A stretch of 64,000 nucleotides of DNA from CALDTK01 sp965215115. Lineage in GTDB: Bacteria; Bacteroidota; Bacteroidia; Chitinophagales; Saprospiraceae. The number at the start of each line of letters is the position of its first letter. The stretch's first letter is position 1. Under the pieces are notes generated by a model. It saw nothing but the letters and a program-made list of their open reading frames with translations. It was not told where the DNA came from and ran no database searches. A program made the position numbers and the translations under genes. Shown in pieces: positions 60,550 to 64,000 of this stretch. The stretch is taken from NCBI GenBank assembly GCA_965215115.1, contig OZ244050.1, positions 2,914,001 to 2,978,000 of the forward strand. The letters are read 5' to 3'.

Positions 60550-62466
60550 ATGTCTACCATGACCCACGGGCGCATCTCGGTCGAGACCGAGAACATCTTC
60601 CCGATCATCAAGCAATTCCTGTACAACGACCAGGAGATCTTCCTGCGCGAACTCGTCGCCAACGCCGTCGACGCGACCTCGAAGGTCAAGGCCGCCGCAC
60701 GCAAGGGCGACTTCGACGGTGACCTCGGCGACCTCACCATCCAGGTGAAGGTCGACGCGGACGCCAAGACCATCACCATCTCCGACCACGGCATCGGGAT
60801 GACCCGCGAGGAGGTCGAGAAGTACCTCACGCAGGTGGCCTTCTCGAGCGCCTCGGAGTTCTTGGAGAAGTACAAGGAGGGCCTCAACGTCATCGGTAAG
60901 TTCGGGCTCGGGTTCTACTCCGCCTTCATGGTCGCCGAGCGCGTCGAGGTGGTGACGAAGTCCTACCGCGACGAGCAGGCCACGCGCTGGATCTGCGAGG
61001 GCAAGCCCGAGTACGAGATCGGGGACGCCGAGCGCGACGAGCGCGGCACCGACATCATCCTCCACATCGCCGAGGACGCTGCCGAGTACCTCGAGGAGGA
61101 CCGCATCCAGGAGCTGCTCACGAAGTACTGCCGCTTCCTGCCGGTGCCGATCCAGTTCGGCACCAAGACCGACACCGACTACGAAGAAGTGCCGGTGCTC
61201 GACGCCGAGGGCAAGCCCGAACTCGACGAGGACGGCAACGAGAAGACCGAGGAGAAGAAGGTCGAGACCGAGGGTCCGAACGTCATCAACGACACCGACC
61301 CGATTTGGAAAAAGGCCCCGGCCGACCTCACCGACGAGGACTACACGAAGTTCTACCGGGAGCTCCACCCCTACAAGCCGGAGCCGCTGTTCCACATCCA
61401 CCTCAACATCGACTACCCGTTTAATCTGACGGGCGTGCTGTACTTCCCGCCCTTGCGCGACCAGTTCGAGGTGCAGAAGAACAACATCTCGCTGTACTCC
61501 AACCAGGTCTACGTCACCGACGAGGTGAAGGACATCGTGCCGGAGTTCCTGATGTTCCTCCACGGAATCATCGACTCGCCGGACATCCCGCTCAACGTGT
61601 CGCGCTCGGCGCTGCAGTCCGACCGGCAGGTGAAGCAGATCACGGGCTACATCTCGAAGAAGGTCGCCGAGAAGCTCCAGGAGATCTTCAAGTCCGACCG
61701 CGCCGACTTCGAGTCGAAGTGGACCGACCTCGGCCCGGTGATCAAGTACGGGATGCTGACCGACGACAAGTTCTACGACCGCGCGCTGAAGTTTGCCGTC
61801 GTCAAGGACCTGCAGGACAAGTACTACACCCTCGACGAGCTCAAGGAGGCCATCGGCGAGACGCAGAAGGACAAGCACGGCAAGATCATCGCGCTGTACA
61901 CCAGCAACGCCGACGCCCACGCGAGCTACATCGACGCGGCCGAGGGGCGCGGCTACAAGGTCCTCGAGCTCGGGCACGTGATCGACAACCACTGGGTGCA
62001 GCAGATCGAGCAGAAGGGCGGCGACTTCACGTTCGTGCGCGTCGACTCCGACACGATCGACAAGCTCGTCCAGAAGGACGAGACCCGCGAGAGCGTGCTG
62101 TCGGAAGACCAGCAGAAGGCCGTCAAGGCCACCTTCGAGCGCATCAAGGGCGAGGGCGGCTCCATCCAGCTCGAGCCGATGTCGCCGGAGGACTTGCCCG
62201 TGGTCGTGACGCGCAACGAGTTCATGCGCCGCATGACGGAGATGCAGCAGTTCCAGCAGATGGGCGCCGGGAAGATGCCGGAGTTCTACAACATCGTCGT
62301 CAACACGAATCACCCCCTCGTGGCCGAGAAGTTGGCGAATGCCGAGGAGGCCTACGGCGACATGCTCGCCAAGCAGCTCGTCGACCTCGCGAAGCTCAAC
62401 CAGGGATTGCTGAAGGGCAAGGACCTGGCGGAGTTCGTGAAGCGCAGTGTGGGGGCGCTGGAGTAG
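60550..62466 (+). CDS. htpG: Molecular chaperone HtpG (Hsp90)
   Basis: 638 residues; ATP-dependent cytoplasmic chaperone. GHKL ATPase motifs: LYNDQEIFLRELVANAVDA (catalytic Glu and Asn), ISDHGIGMT and GKFGLGFYSAFMVA. Middle-domain marks: LFHIHLNIDYPFNLTGVLYFP and NVSRSALQSDRQVKQI. Normal length, with an acidic linker DEDGNEKTEEKKVE. Starting ATG 60550; a second ATG lies at 60559. No dispersed word in 1.9 kb. A terminator follows. Confidence 0.96.
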   Translation: MSTMTHGRISVETENIFPIIKQFLYNDQEIFLRELVANAVDATSKVKAAARKGDFDGDLGDLTIQVKVDADAKTITISDHGIGMTREEVEKYLTQVAFSSASEFLEKYKEGLNVIGKFGLGFYSAFMVAERVEVVTKSYRDEQATRWICEGKPEYEIGDAERDERGTDIILHIAEDAAEYLEEDRIQELLTKYCRFLPVPIQFGTKTDTDYEEVPVLDAEGKPELDEDGNEKTEEKKVETEGPNVINDTDPIWKKAPADLTDEDYTKFYRELHPYKPEPLFHIHLNIDYPFNLTGVLYFPPLRDQFEVQKNNISLYSNQVYVTDEVKDIVPEFLMFLHGIIDSPDIPLNVSRSALQSDRQVKQITGYISKKVAEKLQEIFKSDRADFESKWTDLGPVIKYGMLTDDKFYDRALKFAVVKDLQDKYYTLDELKEAIGETQKDKHGKIIALYTSNADAHASYIDAAEGRGYKVLELGHVIDNHWVQQIEQKGGDFTFVRVDSDTIDKLVQKDETRESVLSEDQQKAVKATFERIKGEGGSIQLEPMSPEDLPVVVTRNEFMRRMTEMQQFQQMGAGKMPEFYNIVVNTNHPLVAEKLANAEEAYGDMLAKQLVDLAKLNQGLLKGKDLAEFVKRSVGALE

Positions 62467-62503
62467 GGGAGTGGTGAAGTTTTGAAGACTGAATTATTGA
62501 ATG

Positions 62504-62547
62504 GCCCGGCTGTCGTCCTCTTCGGGGGGCGGCGGCCGGGTTTTTTT
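62504..62547 (+). terminator. Intrinsic terminator of htpG
   Basis: GCCCGGC-TGTCGTCC pairs with GGGGCGGCGGCCGGG around TCTTCGG, followed by seven T residues (62541-62547). Confidence 0.85.
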
Positions 62548-62561
62548 AAGGTTACAGCTTC

Positions 62562-62580
62562 GTACGTCGATTTGACGTAC
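62562..62580. promoter_or_regulatory. Operator palindrome of the TacAT pair
   Basis: Perfect inverted repeat GTACGTC-GATTT-GACGTAC. Its right arm overlaps the first three bases of the promoter word TACATTTG (62578-62585), and the ATG follows at 62591. Position fits autorepression by the ribbon-helix-helix antitoxin. Confidence 0.7.
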
Positions 62581-62585
62581 ATTTG
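62578..62585 (+). promoter_or_regulatory. Promoter -7 word TACATTTG of TacAT
   Basis: Perfect TAnnTTTG five bases ahead of the antitoxin ATG, overlapping the operator palindrome. Confidence 0.6.
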
Positions 62586-62590
62586 CGGTC

Positions 62591-62908
62591 ATGGCACGTA
62601 CACAGACCAGCGACGCGCGCATTGCGCTGCGGCTACCGCTCGCGCAGAAGTCGCGATTTGAAGCAGCCGCTGAGGCGGCTGGCTACTCATCGTTGAGTGA
62701 CTTCGTGCTCACAACTCTGCAGACCAAATCTGCGGAGATTTTAGATCGGGAAGCCCGCTTGGTATTGAGCGAGCGAGATTATGATACTTTAGCGGCCGCC
62801 GTAAAAGAAGGGCGGGGGCCATCCAAAAAAACACTTAAATTTTTTAAAAAATATGGTAAAGATTTTATTCCGGCTCCTAAAGGCCAACGAACCGACGACC
62901 CTTTTTAG
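62591..62908 (+). CDS. DUF1778 antitoxin (TacA-like)
   Basis: 105 residues. N-terminal ribbon-helix-helix (IALRLPLAQKSRFEAAAEAAGYSSLSDFVL) binds DNA; the C-terminal tail (LSERDYDTLAAAV, then KFFKKYGKDF) should wrap the toxin. The toxin gene starts inside its last 56 bases. Composition drops below that of the neighbours, especially at 62820-62880, suggesting transfer. Confidence 0.88.
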   Translation: MARTQTSDARIALRLPLAQKSRFEAAAEAAGYSSLSDFVLTTLQTKSAEILDREARLVLSERDYDTLAAAVKEGRGPSKKTLKFFKKYGKDFIPAPKGQRTDDPF

Positions 62909-63362
62909 ATGCGGGGACGAAGTGATGGATGCGTACTTTGCGTCGCGTTTCGAACACGATAGATTAACCCGCCAGTGCTCGGCTTACGGAATGTGGTTCG
63001 AAGACCATCTGGTAGGCATAGTAACGTTATCGCCTACAACAATCTCGCGAGATTTACTGACCAACAGGGTTAAGCGATCACTGGGCCTGAATCGTGGGTC
63101 ATACCAGGAGTTGCCTGCCTACCTAATCGGAAGGCTAGCCATTCAGGAACAATATCGTCGTCGGGGCTTCGGGCCACGATTGTTAGTAGAAGCACTCCGA
63201 ACAGTGAGACGGCTGGCCGATGAAGGCGCAAATGCCGTATGCTGCGTAGTAGACCCTATAAATGACACCGTAATTCCATTCTACCTTGAGGCAGAGTTTG
63301 CAAGTTGTGCCGATTCCGCGATGATGTATAAGACCGTTGCGTCTATTCCTTCCGACCTGTGA
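62853..63362 (+). CDS. GNAT-family toxin (TacT-like)
   Basis: 169 residues; acetyltransferase that in TacT systems blocks the amino group on charged tRNA and stops translation. Family marks: FRCGDEVMDAYFASR at the start, LVGIVTLSP, LPAYLIGRLAIQEQYRRRGFGPRLLVEAL with the acetyl-CoA loop RRRGFG, and the catalytic-Tyr region PFYLEAEF. The overlapping ATG 62853 is right because the domain needs the first residues. Less GC-rich than neighbours. Confidence 0.88.
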   Translation: MVKILFRLLKANEPTTLFRCGDEVMDAYFASRFEHDRLTRQCSAYGMWFEDHLVGIVTLSPTTISRDLLTNRVKRSLGLNRGSYQELPAYLIGRLAIQEQYRRRGFGPRLLVEALRTVRRLADEGANAVCCVVDPINDTVIPFYLEAEFASCADSAMMYKTVASIPSDL

Positions 63363-63515
63363 GAATCGTTGGGGCGACTGTAGCGGGGGGGGCATACCGC
63401 AGCTCGTGAAGGGAGTGGTTGTCGGGTAGGCAAAAATTGGATCATTGACTTGAGCGTTCGCGGTACGGTCCGGATGACGTCAGTCCGGTAGCGACAGCCG
63501 GACCTATTGTTTGTC

Positions 63516-63522
63516 TACTTTG
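63516..63522 (+). promoter_or_regulatory. Promoter -7-like word TACTTTG
   Basis: Five bases ahead of the GTG at 63528 of the aminotransferase gene; same word as at 4013 and 31832. Confidence 0.4.
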
Positions 63523-63527
63523 CCGAC

Positions 63528-64000
63528 GTGAAAGCCATTGGCATCGACGCCATCCTTGTCCCCTACGCCGAGGCCCGGATCGACCCACTCGACCTCGGGC
63601 TCCACCGCGGCTACGCGGTGTTCGACTACTTCGCCGTCCACGACGGGCTGCCGAGCTTCCTGCCGGACTACCTGCGGCGCTTCCGGGCCTCGGGGCGGCG
63701 GCTCGGGCTCGGCCTCCAGCCTTCCGACGAGGAACTATCCGAGCACCTGCGGACACTCGCCGCGGCGAACGAACTCACGCACGGAGGCTGTAAGCTCATC
63801 CTCACCGGCGGACCGAGCGCCGACGGCTTCACGCCAGAGCGCTCGCGCCTCTACACCTACGCTTTCGCGAAAACCCCCAACCCCGAGGCCGCCGCGGGCG
63901 GGCCGCCGATCCGGATCAACCTCCTCGAGTACGCGCGCGAGTGGCCGGCGATAAAGACGACCAACTACGTGGCCGCCCTCGCGCTCCAGGGCCAGCAGGT
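63528..64000 (+). CDS. Class IV aminotransferase (3' end outside window)
   Basis: 157 residues visible from GTG 63528. PLP-dependent class IV fold: DLGLHRGYAVFDYFAV, FLPDYLRRFRASGRRLGL, CKLILTGGPSADGFTP and KTTNYVAAL, whose Lys is the expected PLP Schiff-base residue. Members are branched-chain or D-amino acid aminotransferases or aminodeoxychorismate lyases; the visible part does not decide. The variant dispersed word with palindromic core TTTCGCGAAA (63860-63874) encodes AFAKT. Confidence 0.85.
   Translation, partial: MKAIGIDAILVPYAEARIDPLDLGLHRGYAVFDYFAVHDGLPSFLPDYLRRFRASGRRLGLGLQPSDEELSEHLRTLAAANELTHGGCKLILTGGPSADGFTPERSRLYTYAFAKTPNPEAAAGGPPIRINLLEYAREWPAIKTTNYVAALALQGQQ

Noticed and set aside
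63442..63756. Minus-strand frame over the aminotransferase start
   Set aside because: Arg/Ser-rich antisense shadow; the plus frame has clear class IV motifs.

Overview
The window is a GC-rich, gene-dense stretch from what looks like a member of the Bacteroidota, most plausibly the Saprospiria/Lewinella side of the phylum (phylum fairly sure, genus not assignable). Reasons: many genes carry the Bacteroidota promoter word TAnnTTTG or a close GC-rich variant; the branched-chain 2-oxoacid dehydrogenase E1 alpha and beta chains are fused; DUF2911, DUF5606, 7TM-AraC and CarboxypepD_reg/VWA proteins are present; and there is a 4179-residue SprB/Ig-like repeat adhesin. I see no rRNA, tRNA, CRISPR array or prophage.

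Layout. 0-11.3 kb: end of an ArgE-like deacetylase, a CsbD fragment, an unknown lipoprotein, then minus-strand genes for a type-B carboxylesterase, a VWA/YfbK protein, NDH-2, a DUF2911 protein and a GH3 glycosidase. 11.6-24.1 kb: the giant adhesin. 24.2-31 kb: ligase-associated exonuclease, a membrane protein, an HExxH lipoprotein, rplY plus omega-amidase, NlpC/P60 lipoprotein, adk, obgE. 31-39.8 kb: 7TM-AraC regulator, ergothioneine genes egtB-egtD, a cNMP-sensing histidine kinase, an AT-richer AAA ATPase, an M14 peptidase. 40-47.6 kb: two tandem cyclophilin lipoproteins (one with a PKD domain), polyphosphate glucokinase, a degenerate M48 protein, a TPR protein, fabF, acpP and a 42-residue membrane protein. 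47.8-55 kb: two tandem class A penicillin-binding proteins and the E1 fusion. 55-64 kb: a HigBA-like toxin-antitoxin pair, DUF5606 coupled to a RAYT transposase with adjacent REP hairpins, an M28 peptidase, a catalytically dead LpxH-like protein, htpG, a TacAT toxin-antitoxin pair, and the start of a class IV aminotransferase.

The strongest unexplained signal is not a gene. A 15-bp word, GGCTTTCGCCAAAAC, occurs 20 times exactly and about 40 times with close variants, on both strands, in genes and between them. In genes it is read in every frame (AFAKT, VLAKA, FGES, FRQN, LSPK), so it is kept at DNA level; it resembles a dispersed uptake, HIP1-like or architectural site. Its core, TTTNGCNAAA, is a near-palindrome.

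A second layer is hairpin repeat arrays in most longer intergenic gaps, often arranged head to head. One family lies directly behind the RAYT gene and has the GTAG foot typical of REP elements. A third theme is start codons placed 4-8 nt behind the promoter word, which suggests many leaderless mRNAs. Two proteins (43.1 kb and 59.0 kb) keep a hydrolase fold signature but have lost their metal-binding residues.
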